Assembly: GCF_017916325.1 (NCBI RefSeq)
Contig: NC_090151.1
Span: 506,001 to 570,000 of the forward strand
Direction of reading: 5' to 3'
From: Leishmania martiniquensis
Lineage: Eukaryota > Euglenozoa > Kinetoplastea > Trypanosomatida > Trypanosomatidae
DNA length: 64,000 nucleotides
Part shown: positions 9,992 to 19,941 of the stretch, piece after piece
How the letters are laid out: every line of letters starts with the position of its first letter
How positions within the stretch are numbered: the first letter of the stretch is position 1
Program-made: the position numbers and the translations under genes
The notes under the pieces: model-generated
The model's database searches: none
What the model saw: the letters and a program-made list of their open reading frames with translations, nothing else
What the model was told of the DNA's origin: nothing

Positions 9992-12443
9992 CCGCGCGGT
10001 TGTGCATATGGTGGCGGTGGTGATGTTTCGGTGAAGAGTTATCAGAGGGGGGATACAGCAGGTTTTGGAGAGGGAGAGAGAGGAGCAGTCGAAGGAGCAG
10101 AGCTACGCAGCAACGGTAGGTGTCCGGGAAGACCCCACCGGAACTTCTTATTGCCTCTTCCCACCACAGCCCATGCCCGTGCGGGCGCGGCGGCCTCGCC
10201 TCACTCTCCCCCCTCGTCAAGGCGATCACCCTCCTCTTCTCTCTTCCGCGCCAAGCGAGACGCCGAAAAGAATGCGGAACTAAAAAAAGGGAGGAGGACA
10301 AACAGATGGAGAGGTGCACAAACACATCCCACGGTGGCACAGTGCAACGAATATCGTTGTACGCGCGTAAGTCTGTGCGCGTGTATGAGTGAGTGAGTGA
10401 CTGAGACAACGTGGGAGTCGTCAGGGAAGAGGGCGACACTGTCCATGTGAGGGTTGGCCTCGCATGCTTCTCTCTGCCCGGACGCCGGTGCGCGGGTGGG
10501 GTGGCCATTACAGGCTTCCTTTATATATATAAATATAGATAAATAACGAACACCAACAGCTCTGTCACATTGTTAAGAGGGTCAGTGCCCACGCCCCACT
10601 CACCCTCCCGCGCAGGTGCGCCTCTACGCCTCTGCGCCGCGGCTTGGCAGGCGCCGTCAACCACAACAGACTTCCCCTCTTTTACCCTCTTTTTTTCCTC
10701 ATGTTTGGAGCGCTCCACCTTTGTCCTCACCGCACCTCACCGACCGACATCCGTGCATGTGCATGTCTGTAACGCACCGATCCGCGTCAGTCAGTATTGT
10801 TCTCCTCCTCCGCCTCCTCCAGCTTTTAGCCTCAGCACGAAACCGTTCGCGGGGAAGGAGGGAGGGCTGGAGGAGGGGAACTGGCCAACGTGGACCGAGC
10901 AGCGATGAGGCGACGGGAGCCTGTGTGGTGTTGGTGAGAGAGGAGAGTGGGGAAGGGGGTAGCTTCATGAACAGGGGATCAGATACGCCGAGCGTTGGCC
11001 TGTGTTGTCAGACTCGCGGAGGGAGGAGAGGGGAGGGACGGGGCAGTGGTGACTTAGTTAATACATAAGCGTAACAACGGAAACGAAGGGAGGCGAGCCA
11101 CAGGCCAGCTTTAGGTGGTACGGAGAAAGACACACACACACACACACACACGCATACACAACGGCTGGAGCGCGCGCGAGAGCACGTGGATGTCGGCGTG
11201 ACTCACCACCCGCAAACACCTACCGCACACAGCACGCGAGTACAAGAACGGTGACAAACAGGGGAGGCACAAGACGAGAATGCGGTCTGGCGTAGGTAGC
11301 AGCGGGAGCTCAGCCATCCTACAGCGAGGAGGCGGAGCCCCCCTCCCCTTTCCTCCACACGACGCCGTCTTCTCCTCTCACCTCCGTCGCTCCATTTATC
11401 CTGAGAGATCTGCTCGTCTTTGTGTGGATGCGTCTCTCTTTCTTTCTTTCTTCCGCTCTTACGCAGTACAGCAGTCATGAGCGTTTTTTTTTTCGCGGAA
11501 GGAAAACAGTAAGAGAGAGAGCCGACGGTCATCCCCTCCCCTTCCCAACTGGGACAGAGACACACATCGAATGGGGAGGGGAGGGGATGGCACGAGAGCG
11601 TCGGGGAATGAGAAGATGAATGGAGCAAAAGGGAGTGCGGGTGGCGCACAGCCGCATACATCTCTTTTTTTTTTCATAAATGCCAAACGATGTGCGTGCA
11701 CGCAACCGTTTGTGGCGCTTCTCTTCTCCCTTCCGTTCCTCTGCCCTTGCCGAATTTTCTGTCTTTCGGGAGATGCGCCCGGAAAGCTGCACGCTAACGG
11801 CATGGCGAGTCGGGGAAAGGGGAGGGGAGAGAGAGGGGGAGGGGAGGGAAGGGAGAGAGAGGGGGAGGGAACGGAAGGGAGGGCAGAGCAAGCGCAAGCT
11901 TATAATCAAGAAGAGAAGGGGAGGAGGATCAATGGCAGACCCAAAAGACAGTGTGCCAGAAGAGGCTCAGAGGTGACAACGCGGCCACCTACACGGGTAG
12001 GGGAGGCGAGGAGCGGGCGGCAGTGGTGCACTGCACATCCTGCCAGAGCTCAAACCCACCGACCCGACACGGCGTTGCTCCGGTTTCCTCACCACTCTGT
12101 GTCTACGAACTCCTCCGCACACGCACACATACACCTCCCCACCCCACATGCATGACCGTTCGGCCGCCTATGGGCAGCGAATCCACCGCTTCGTCAGCCC
12201 CCTTCTGCATCTCCGTCCTTACTCTCTGCTTCTGCTGCTTAGCTGCCATACCGCATCGTCACGGGCGCGCATCTTCATACCCGTGAGCGTCTTTTTAATT
12301 GTTCATCAACGCCCGTCTCCGTCGGGCCGGAAAGTAACGGAGCGAACGTGTCTGGGCCCACGTATGCAGGCGTTCGAGAGTAGCTCCAGAGGGGGAAGCT
12401 ACATGACGACGACGGCACGCGCGCGCACGTTACGTTTCGCATC
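9992..12443. other. Intergenic region between the two cytochrome c genes
   Basis: No supported gene. It should mostly be the 3' UTR of copy 2. It contains an AT-rich island at 10519-10548, a (CA)10 run at 11131-11151, oligo-A/T patches near 11484 and 11665, and GA-rich plus-strand DNA at 11815-11890. None of it resembles the 3' flank of copy 1. Confidence 0.6.
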
Positions 12444-12785
12444 TTACTTGAGGCTCATGAGGTAGGCGATCACGTCAGCGCGCTCCTGCGGCTTCTTGAT
12501 GCCCGCGAATGACATCTTCGTGCCAGGCATGAACTTCTTCGGATTCTCCAGGTACACGTCCAGCACCTCCGGCGTCCAGACAACCCCCGAATCGGCGTTC
12601 GCCTTGCTGTACACAAAGCCCTCGACCGTGCCGGAGCGGCGGCCGACGATGCCGAACAGGTTCGGGCCCACGCCGTTGGAGCCGCCCTTGGTGGCGGTGT
12701 GGCACTGGGCTGCGCGGCCCTTGAACAGCTTCTCCCCACGCTCCGCGTCACCGGGGGGGAGGGGGGCACGAGCCTTCGGCGGCAT
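12444..12785 (-). CDS. CYC: Cytochrome c, copy 2 (113 aa)
   Basis: Second intact cytochrome c gene, with the same single-cysteine haem motif (A25, C28, H29) and M91 ligand. It ends SLK with a TAA stop, whereas copy 1 ends SLKD with TGA. Relative to copy 1 it has T53, V54, D65 and M86. The reading frame stays open upstream of the ATG, but the shared start at 12785 is supported by the identical copy 1 gene and by the acceptor AG at 12860-12859. It is transcribed before copy 1 and 2.6 kb away from it. With divergent 3' flanks the two copies could be expressed at different life-cycle stages; that is inference. Confidence 0.97.
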   Translation of the reverse strand: MPPKARAPLPPGDAERGEKLFKGRAAQCHTATKGGSNGVGPNLFGIVGRRSGTVEGFVYSKANADSGVVWTPEVLDVYLENPKKFMPGTKMSFAGIKKPQERADVIAYLMSLK

Positions 12786-12936
12786 GATGAGGAGTGTAAG
12801 AGGATGTGGACTGGGCCAAGGTGGAGAGAAGAATGTGTGCGTGTGCGCGCGCGAGTACCTGGCGAGAGGGAGGAGGAAGTGCCTGACAGGGAGGGAGCTG
12901 AGGGCAGCGGAGACGAGAGGAAGCTGCGCGAGGGCC
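12447..12936 (-). repeat. Cytochrome c direct repeat, copy B (490 bp)
   Basis: Partner of the repeat at 9502-9991, in the same orientation and without indels. Just beyond its upstream edge the sequence changes abruptly to TG/CA-rich DNA (12937-12975) absent from copy A. Confidence 0.92.
12859..12860 (-). promoter_or_regulatory. Candidate spliced-leader acceptor AG, cytochrome c copy 2
   Basis: Same pyrimidine tract and GCCAG as in copy 1, 73 nt upstream of the ATG. Confidence 0.55.
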
Positions 12937-13815
12937 ACGTGTGCACGCAAACATGTGTGCGCATGTGTACATGTCGGGAGAGAGGCGAAGAAAGGTAGGC
13001 GCGACAGTGGGAAGAAGGCCGAGAGCAGTGCGGAGCGAAAGGAAAGGGGGAAAGGGGAGGACTGCTGCAGTTGGGCAGACGCCCCCGATGCGGGAGAGCA
13101 GATGCGCCCCCAAAGGCAACAAAGGGCGGCCGTGGGGAGAAAAAGCAGCAGTGGACAGGCGCTAAGACGTGCACCTCATGTTTTTGTTTTTTTCGTTTCT
13201 CTGTTGCTTCGAGAGGAAGAAGTGCGTGGAAAGGGAGGCAAGCGCGAGTGTCAAGCCGCCGCTGCAGCTGAGCCCGCCTGTGCGTGACTGTGCACAGGGG
13301 CGAGGAGGGAGACAGGGGTGACCGGGAGCCTTTCGGTGGTGACGGTGGCTCACCCCTCTCTCTGCAACCTGCACGAGCCCCCCTCCCGGGCTTGCAGAGA
13401 GACAGCAGAGAGCCTTTCCACTCAGGCTATGCACAGAGCGGTAGCGCGGGTGCACTCTCCCCCCTTTTCATCACCGGTTGCTGCTGTCCGCATTGCCCTT
13501 TCTGTTTGGCTCTCTCTCCTTGTGGGATGCCTTTTTACCTTTACATGTCTCTGACTGGGCGAAAGCCCTCAACCCCTCTCTGCCCTTCACTGTCTACGTT
13601 TATTTCATTGTGGCGCTTCGCAGAGCGCGCTCTGCAGAGCCCTGCATGCGGGCGGAACGTCAAGGGAAGGAGAGGGGCCGAGATGGGGGCAAGTGCGCGC
13701 ACACGCGGCCACTGCCCAGCACACGGAGATATTCGGCGAACGCATCGCCCCACCAGGGGAGAGAGCAGCGGGAATGAGGGAACCGGAGGAGCGAGGGAGC
13801 GGAGCTGGCGCGTGT

Positions 13816-13852
13816 GCACATGCACATGTGTAGCTTGTACATGTGCATGTGC
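13816..13852. repeat. Perfect 14-bp inverted repeat with 9-nt loop
   Basis: Left arm GCACATGCACATGT (13816-13829) is the exact reverse complement of the right arm (13839-13852), separated by nine bases. The arms are alternating purine-pyrimidine. It would form a stem-loop in a minus-strand transcript, in what is probably the LRR gene's 3' region. Confidence 0.75.
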
Positions 13853-14298
13853 CAGGTGCCGCCTTGCTGCGTGCGAGAGGAGAAGAGATGAGAGCAGTGA
13901 CGCCCCTCTCTATTTTAGTTCACGGTACAGCGTGAACGGGTGGAGGAGGGAAGGGAGGGGAAAGGGAAAGGGACTGTTCTACAACCGACTGAGAAGGAAA
14001 TCTGTGCGGGTTTTTGACGGGAAGAGAGGGCGGAGGAAGCAAGGAAAATGGGCGCTCAGTGCGTAACGCACTGAACGTAAAGGCGCACACGCACGGAGTA
14101 CCAATACCAACGTCACTCCCGCATGCCTCCTCCTTCCTCCCCCTCTTCCTCGCACGCGCCTCAGCGAAGGAGAACGGAGGAAGTAGGGGAAGGGAGGAGG
14201 GGAGGAGCGATTGCGGCGATGTCGTCGAATTCATGCAGACATGCAACTGCGCACTGACACTTATACACGAAGGACAAAAGAGGGAGGAATGGGAGTCT

Positions 14299-14327
14299 CT
14301 GTGTGTGTGTGTGTGTGTCAGTGTGTG
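14299..14327. repeat. (GT)n microsatellite
   Basis: Nine uninterrupted GT units from 14301, then a CA break and further GT. A matching (CA)n run follows at 14411-14442, so the two could pair in a transcript. Confidence 0.85.
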
Positions 14328-14650
14328 AAGGGCGCCATTGGCCGTCATGCGCTCGAGAGAACGGTGAGGGAAGGGTGGAGTGACTTACACAGAGAGAGAG
14401 AGCGAGACAGACAGACACACATGCACACACACACACACACACAGACATGCACATGGACGATGTGGAAGGAAACGGGTCGAAGAGGGAAAGAGGGGGAGGA
14501 GGTGGGTGGTGGTGGTGCGTATGTGAGGGGGAGGGGAGTAGGGAGAGAGCGGAGCAGCGATGGTGGACGTGCAAGAGGCCTCTTGCCTCCAACTTTGTTC
14601 TTCGCCACTTCACACATACGTACAACATGCAAGCATAAATACACACACGC

Positions 14651-14668
14651 ATATATATATATATATAT
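14651..14668. repeat. (AT)9 microsatellite
   Basis: Nine AT units following a CA-rich stretch, in otherwise GC-rich DNA. Confidence 0.85.
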
Positions 14669-15609
14669 TGATAGGGAGGGAGGGAGGCAGACAATAATGG
14701 GCACACACACACACGCACAAAACAAACAAACAAACGAACAGTTCACACCAACACTGGGGGAAAACGGAGGGGAGTTGGTGTGTGTGTGTGTGTAAGTTGG
14801 GAAGAGTAGAGGGAGGGAGGGGAGGGAGGAGGCGGGGCGGCGGCGGCTTGGAGGCAGTGGGGAGTGCCGAGCAAACGCGGAGAGGCATGGGGAGGCGAAT
14901 GAATAGCAGCACGGAGAGACTTATCGGAAGGTGTGACCCAAAAAGGATGTGTTGGCGAGAGGAGGGAGGGGTTAGTAGAGGAGTCGAGTGAGAGAGAGCA
15001 AACGATTGCATAGAAGAGAAAGAAGAACGCAAAAAAAACAACGACGACGGCAACGTGCGGCCATTTGCCCTTTCCGCCATTTATATGTATATATAATATA
15101 TATGTATTCCTCTCTTCCCTCCTCCTGCAGGTACCCACGCCCGTTGCTGGAGCCGTCCACATACACTCCTCCCTCTCCACACAAACACACAGAAAGAGAG
15201 AGAGAAGGGGCGGGGCGGGGCGGGGGGGGGAGAGGTTGCGTGCGCATGCGCTCGACACTCACAGAGAAGGACACATACACATTGTGTGCGAGAAAAGAGC
15301 ATCCGAACCGAATCCTAAACGGCCCGACGAGGGCGGGAGGCGGAAGGGGGGAGCCACTCTCTGCATGTGCGCACCGAACACGCCATTGCCGCCGCGGCCA
15401 CCGCAGCAGTCCCCCAATTCTATCCCGTGCCACACCATCTCTGCTGCTCAGCGTCGACTTTGGCTCTCGTCACGTTTCTGTAAAGCGATTCCTAGGCGAC
15501 CCCGGCTGAGCCTTTACAACTCTTTCTGGGACGTGATAGCTGCGAGCCCGGGCATACACAGACAGGCACAGACGCACGACGAGAAGAGGGGGGAGGAGGA
15601 GGAGCGCTC

Positions 15610-18600
15610 CTACTCGCATCTTTCCTGCTTGCGTGAGACGGTCTCGCCTCCGTCGTTGGCGATGAAGGAGACGCGGCGCCGCCGCGGCACACGAAACTGG
15701 GCTGGGGCCGCAGAGCTGTCCAGCAGCGTGCTCCCCTCGCGCACGTTCGAGTCCTCCAACAGGCGACTGCGCTCCAACGCACCGTGAACCTCCTCGTCCT
15801 TGACGTCGTCTTCAGCGCGCGTATTGGCGATGTCCAGCACCTTCAGCTCCGGCAGATCAGTCACTCCCTGTAGCCCCGCCTTAGTCACGTACGTGTGGTG
15901 AAGGCGCAACTCTCGCAGACGACGGCAGGCGCGCAGGCACGTCACATCTGAAATATGGCGGTTGTCGGTCAGCTCGAGCACCTCGAGTGCGGCAAGTGTG
16001 CTGAGCCACCTCACAGTTTGGTTGCGCAAAAGACGGCAGCACTTGAGGTAGAGCGTCTTCAGGGAACAACATCCTTCGAGAAAGCTGAGGTCATGCACCG
16101 AGCTGTTGGTCAGGTCGAGGGTCGTCAGGCATAGCATTGTGTTCATGCCCACCAGGCGTGGCGACGTCACCCAGCACTCCAGGGCCGGCGCAGGTCCTTT
16201 GCTGTCACGCCGCTCCTTCCATCGCCAGATGAGTGTCTTCAGCCGCCACGTCGGCTTCAGCGCTACCTCGATGTCCTCCACGACGGTGTCGCTGATGTCG
16301 AGGTGCTGCAGCGCACGCAGCTGGTCGATGCGGCCGAGCTTAAAGCCGCGCACGTGGCGGTTTGACTTGACGAGGATCTTCCTCAGTGCTGGGGCGCCGC
16401 CGCCAAGGAACTGAAGCGACGTGATGCTCGTCTGCGAGATGTCCAGTGTCTCCAGCGTAGGAATCTTCTCGATGCCACGCAGACCGTCGACCGTGACGAG
16501 CGTCTCGACGATGACGAGCTCGCGGAGCGCGCGCAGATCCTGCAGGAGGCGCAAGTCGTAGACATCTGTGAAGGAAAGGTCGATGGAGGTGAGGCGGCGT
16601 AGCACATGGATGTCGCCAATGGTGCTGAGCAGCCCGCCTGCCGCATTCAACGTTCCGCTGACCTCCGCGTCGTCGCTCTCGTCGAGAATGTCCGTCAGGT
16701 TCGTGATGACGAGCGTCTCGAGGGACCCGGAGAGCTGGGCGATGCTGCCGATGCCACTGTTGTCGACGCGTGTACGGCGCAACATAAGGTGCCTCAGCGA
16801 CTTGCTGCGGCAGAGCGAGTGAAAGCTGCGGATGGTGTTGAAGGAGAGATCCACAGACTCGAGCGTCGGAATGCTGGCGAGTCCCGCAAATCCTGCCTCT
16901 GTGTCACGCCACGCGGCGGAGCTGTCTGGCGCTATGCCGTCCATCTGTGCCCTCCGCTGCTGTATAATGTCGTGGCAATTCTTGAGGCTGAGCCACTGCG
17001 CGCGCAGCGACTTGAGTGAGCGGCTCTTCTGAAGCACCGACAAGTTCGTCACCTTGGTGGTGCTCACATCGAGTGTACTTAGTCGCGGCATCTCGCCGAC
17101 ACCGATAAGGCCGTCGTCTGCTATGTGGCAGCTGTATGCGATGAGCGTCTGTATGGAGCGCGACTTGGCGATCTGCTTCAGAGACGTCACTTTGGTGCGC
17201 GCAACGTTCAGCAGCACCAGCGTCGGCAGTCGCTCCAGTCCCGCGAGGCCGGGGCTGTCCACGCGTGTGCCAGTGAGGTGGAGGTCGTGGAGGGAGTGGC
17301 TGGCTGCGAGGCACGTTACGTCGCTAATCGGGGTCATGCCCAAGTCGAGTCGACGCAGCCGGCGCAGCCGCTCCAAGCCCCAAATGCCCTCATTCGTCAA
17401 GGGTGAGAACTGCGCGTCGATTTCCTCAATGCCGCAGGGCCGCCCATTCGCCCGCGCCGTCGGCGTCACGAGCGGCACCAACGTCGTCAAGCAGCGCATG
17501 TGCGATACGCAGACCGACTTGAGGGTTGGAATGTCTGCCAGCCCACGTAGCCCCTCGCTCGAGATGGTGCTGCCCTTGAGGTTCAGCACGCGCAGTGTCA
17601 GCGACTGGGCGAGCGTTGAGCCGACGCTATTGAATGTGGACACGGATAGATTCAAGTCCTCCTCCTTCAAGTACGAGGTGAGGGCGGCTGTCTCCGCATC
17701 GATGTCCGGGATCGTGCACTCCGCGGTGGATCGATGCTGCTCGTTCGCAAGGTGCCCAGCAGCCACGCCCGCGCTGGGATTGCAGCGTGCCGGCGAGTAG
17801 CGACTGTTGTGGTACAGCGCAGAGTCTGGACGCTGCGCTGTACCACCACAGCTACCGCCGCTAGTCAGCGGGGCGGCCCTCATTGGGGCCGCATCGGAGA
17901 GGCTTTGCCCCGCAGCGGGTCCGCTGCTGATGGGTTTCGCTGACTTCGCAATCGCGGGCGAGCCTGCCGCCTCCGTCGGTGAGGCCGTGCTGTTCGCGCT
18001 GCCCTTACCATGGCGTACATCGGTGGAGCTGAGGATCGGCGGCACCCTGAGTGGGGGGCGGCCGGCAGCTCCGTTGGAGTGGGTATTCGACAGGCGATGC
18101 GGCCCGCCGTCGTGGAGATCTTCAGAGCGACTCGGCGGCCCCGACCGGCATCTGTTCGATGGGTCGTGGTTGTGCGACGGTGCAGAGGTCATCGCCGCAT
18201 GCGAGAAAGCCGCTGAAGCGCCGGTGATGGTGTGAGACAGTTTGGCGCCTGCCTGCTGAGTGATGGCTTCCTCCCCGACGTTGTCGAGCTCGTCCATGCT
18301 GTGGCTCTGGCACGTTTCGGGTAGCGGCGGCTGGCGGGCTGGCTGCGAGGTAGTGGTGCTGCTGGAGCTAGATGCGGTGGCCAGGATAGTCTTGTCGGCC
18401 GTCGCGTGCCCGCCGTTGCTGCCGCTGGCAGAGGGGCGCTTGCCGTCGTTCAAGAATCCCCAGCGACCACCTGGTGAGACCGTCAACAGCGATGTGCCCT
18501 CCTGTATCTCAACAGCCGAGTACACTGGACCTGCCGCCGGCAGCGGGGACTGGCTGGAAGACGGGGGCACTGAGAGTGGTTTATCCAAAGGGGGTCGCGC

Positions 18601-19941
18601 ATTCTTCTCATCTGCGTCGCTGCCTGGCGCATAACGGTCTGGCAGGTTCGGCATAGCCGAAGGCGAGGTGCGCGGAGGCGGAGATGACTTGTCCACTGTC
18701 GGCTGTGCTTTACCCACTGCCGCCTTCACCGTCCGCGGCGTGGTGAGGATCGGCGGTGTGTTCGCGTCGCACCGCGATGCCGAGGTCGAAGACGGCGGCA
18801 TTCGGGTCGGCGACGCCACCGACGGCGATGACCGAGCAGGCCCGGTCTGCTGCAGCGGCTCCGACAGCGCGGCACGCGGCAGCCTGCAGCGCGACCCTTG
18901 ATTGGATTCGGGCGACGAGGCGGCGTTGTGTGTGATGGTGACGTTCTCCGAAAAGTGATTGGGGCCGCGTGGGACGCTGGCAGGTGCTGAAGGGGATGAT
19001 TGACTGCTGCTGTCGCTTATCACTGCCACCATGTTGCCCCGAAGAGGCGAGGACTGTGGTGGCATCTGCGACAACAGCGTTGCACGCGGCGGTGACGATT
19101 TCACGCCCGTGGGCGTCTTTGGAGCTGAGACGTGACTGCCGCTGTCATCGCAGTTAAGTGGGGCCTGCAGTGGGCTGGACTTCGTCGCTGACGTGGAGGC
19201 CGTCGAGCATGGCGGGTGGGCAGTGGGTTGTGCTATTATGGGCGGCTCTCGCGAGCTGGCGCAGCTAATGCGGCGGTTGCAGCGGGCTTTCTCTTTCTGA
19301 GTCTCATCGAGCAACCGCGCGTTGAACTGCTTCAAGACGTATCGCATATTCTGCCGCTCTCGCTGAGACGCTGGGGTTTCTGCCTCCCCTGCCACGTTGA
19401 GCGATACGGGTGAGGCGTGTGTGAGCAGCTGCCGTGCTGCGGCCGCGCGCGGAAGGGCCTCAGGCGACAAACAAATACCTGCGGCGGACACATTGGGCGT
19501 TGTCGGCGGCGCCGTCGGCGTTGACGTGGCCGGGCTGCTCGCAAGTGCTATCCGTGCGCTCCGTGAAATGGTCGCACACGCGCGCGCTGTCGCAGAGCCC
19601 TTGGCCGTCGATAGCAGTCCGGTCAGTGGAGGCAATTGCTTTATGAGGGCCGCGCTCGCGACTTGGGGGGACAGACTTGCAGGCCCCGGTTTGTCGCATC
19701 GAGGCTCGCTGGACGCATGCTGCTCGATGCGCACCTCGCCGAGCGAGCTGCTTGTCGTCGGCGGGGGTGTCTGCAGCACTGCGCCTGGCAGAGGTGTCAC
19801 AGTGGGAGCGGTGTTGCGACGGCGTTCGTCGTTGTTCAGATTGCCGTTGGCATCCAAAATGCCGTTGCTCGACGCGTTCCTGTTCAGGATGGGTGCCAGC
19901 GACGACTGTGAAGCCCGGTTCATCCGTTGTGGCGACTGCAT
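15610..19941 (-). CDS. Leucine-rich-repeat protein (1443 aa)
   Basis: Residues 1 to about 755 are Ser/Pro/Ala-rich and probably disordered, with repeated SSP/SPxR-like sites that could be phosphorylated. From about 780 to 1375 there is a long run of leucine-rich repeats with periodic LxxLxLxxT-type units (for example LRVLNLKGSTIS, LRRLDLGMTPIS, LETLDISQTSIT). Many units end in a Thr-x-Ile/Val pattern typical of kinetoplastid LRR proteins. No signal peptide, kinase or nucleotide-binding domain is seen, so a scaffold or adaptor is the most that can be said. The first in-frame ATG is 19941; the frame opens further upstream only through GTG codons. A C/T-rich tract and an AG at 19980-19979 would give a 37-nt 5' UTR. 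An 18-bp-paired hairpin lies inside the coding sequence at 17804-17851. Confidence 0.88.
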   Translation of the reverse strand: MQSPQRMNRASQSSLAPILNRNASSNGILDANGNLNNDERRRNTAPTVTPLPGAVLQTPPPTTSSSLGEVRIEQHASSEPRCDKPGPASLSPQVASAALIKQLPPLTGLLSTAKGSATARACATISRSARIALASSPATSTPTAPPTTPNVSAAGICLSPEALPRAAAARQLLTHASPVSLNVAGEAETPASQRERQNMRYVLKQFNARLLDETQKEKARCNRRISCASSREPPIIAQPTAHPPCSTASTSATKSSPLQAPLNCDDSGSHVSAPKTPTGVKSSPPRATLLSQMPPQSSPLRGNMVAVISDSSSQSSPSAPASVPRGPNHFSENVTITHNAASSPESNQGSRCRLPRAALSEPLQQTGPARSSPSVASPTRMPPSSTSASRCDANTPPILTTPRTVKAAVGKAQPTVDKSSPPPRTSPSAMPNLPDRYAPGSDADEKNARPPLDKPLSVPPSSSQSPLPAAGPVYSAVEIQEGTSLLTVSPGGRWGFLNDGKRPSASGSNGGHATADKTILATASSSSSTTTSQPARQPPLPETCQSHSMDELDNVGEEAITQQAGAKLSHTITGASAAFSHAAMTSAPSHNHDPSNRCRSGPPSRSEDLHDGGPHRLSNTHSNGAAGRPPLRVPPILSSTDVRHGKGSANSTASPTEAAGSPAIAKSAKPISSGPAAGQSLSDAAPMRAAPLTSGGSCGGTAQRPDSALYHNSRYSPARCNPSAGVAAGHLANEQHRSTAECTIPDIDAETAALTSYLKEEDLNLSVSTFNSVGSTLAQSLTLRVLNLKGSTISSEGLRGLADIPTLKSVCVSHMRCLTTLVPLVTPTARANGRPCGIEEIDAQFSPLTNEGIWGLERLRRLRRLDLGMTPISDVTCLAASHSLHDLHLTGTRVDSPGLAGLERLPTLVLLNVARTKVTSLKQIAKSRSIQTLIAYSCHIADDGLIGVGEMPRLSTLDVSTTKVTNLSVLQKSRSLKSLRAQWLSLKNCHDIIQQRRAQMDGIAPDSSAAWRDTEAGFAGLASIPTLESVDLSFNTIRSFHSLCRSKSLRHLMLRRTRVDNSGIGSIAQLSGSLETLVITNLTDILDESDDAEVSGTLNAAGGLLSTIGDIHVLRRLTSIDLSFTDVYDLRLLQDLRALRELVIVETLVTVDGLRGIEKIPTLETLDISQTSITSLQFLGGGAPALRKILVKSNRHVRGFKLGRIDQLRALQHLDISDTVVEDIEVALKPTWRLKTLIWRWKERRDSKGPAPALECWVTSPRLVGMNTMLCLTTLDLTNSSVHDLSFLEGCCSLKTLYLKCCRLLRNQTVRWLSTLAALEVLELTDNRHISDVTCLRACRRLRELRLHHTYVTKAGLQGVTDLPELKVLDIANTRAEDDVKDEEVHGALERSRLLEDSNVREGSTLLDSSAAPAQFRVPRRRRVSFIANDGGETVSRKQERCE
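17804..17851. repeat. Intragenic inverted repeat in the LRR gene
   Basis: Arms 17809-17822 and 17833-17846 (GTGGTACAGCGCAG and its reverse complement) pair perfectly around a 10-nt loop. Beyond one T/C mismatch (17808/17847) four more pairs extend the stem to 17804/17851. It encodes about residues 698-713 of the disordered part. Confidence 0.75.

Larger units (their letters stand above)
12937..15609. other. Intergenic region, LRR gene to cytochrome c copy 2
   Basis: No supported gene in about 2.7 kb. It holds a 14-bp perfect hairpin (13816-13852), a GT run (14299-14327), a CA run (14411-14442), an AT run (14651-14668), a short (AAAC) run near 14721 and a second AT island (15081-15108). Most is presumably the 3' UTR of the LRR gene. 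Confidence 0.6.

Noticed and set aside
9525..10508. A 327-codon minus-strand frame overlapping cytochrome c copy 1
   Set aside because: It reads cytochrome c in the wrong frame and low-complexity upstream DNA; the same artefact occurs at copy 2 (12470-13174).
13920..15433. Several minus- and plus-strand frames of 130-190 codons
   Set aside because: Their products are Ser/Pro/Leu/Cys/His/Thr repeats encoded by CT, GT and AT runs, typical of microsatellite-rich intergenic DNA.
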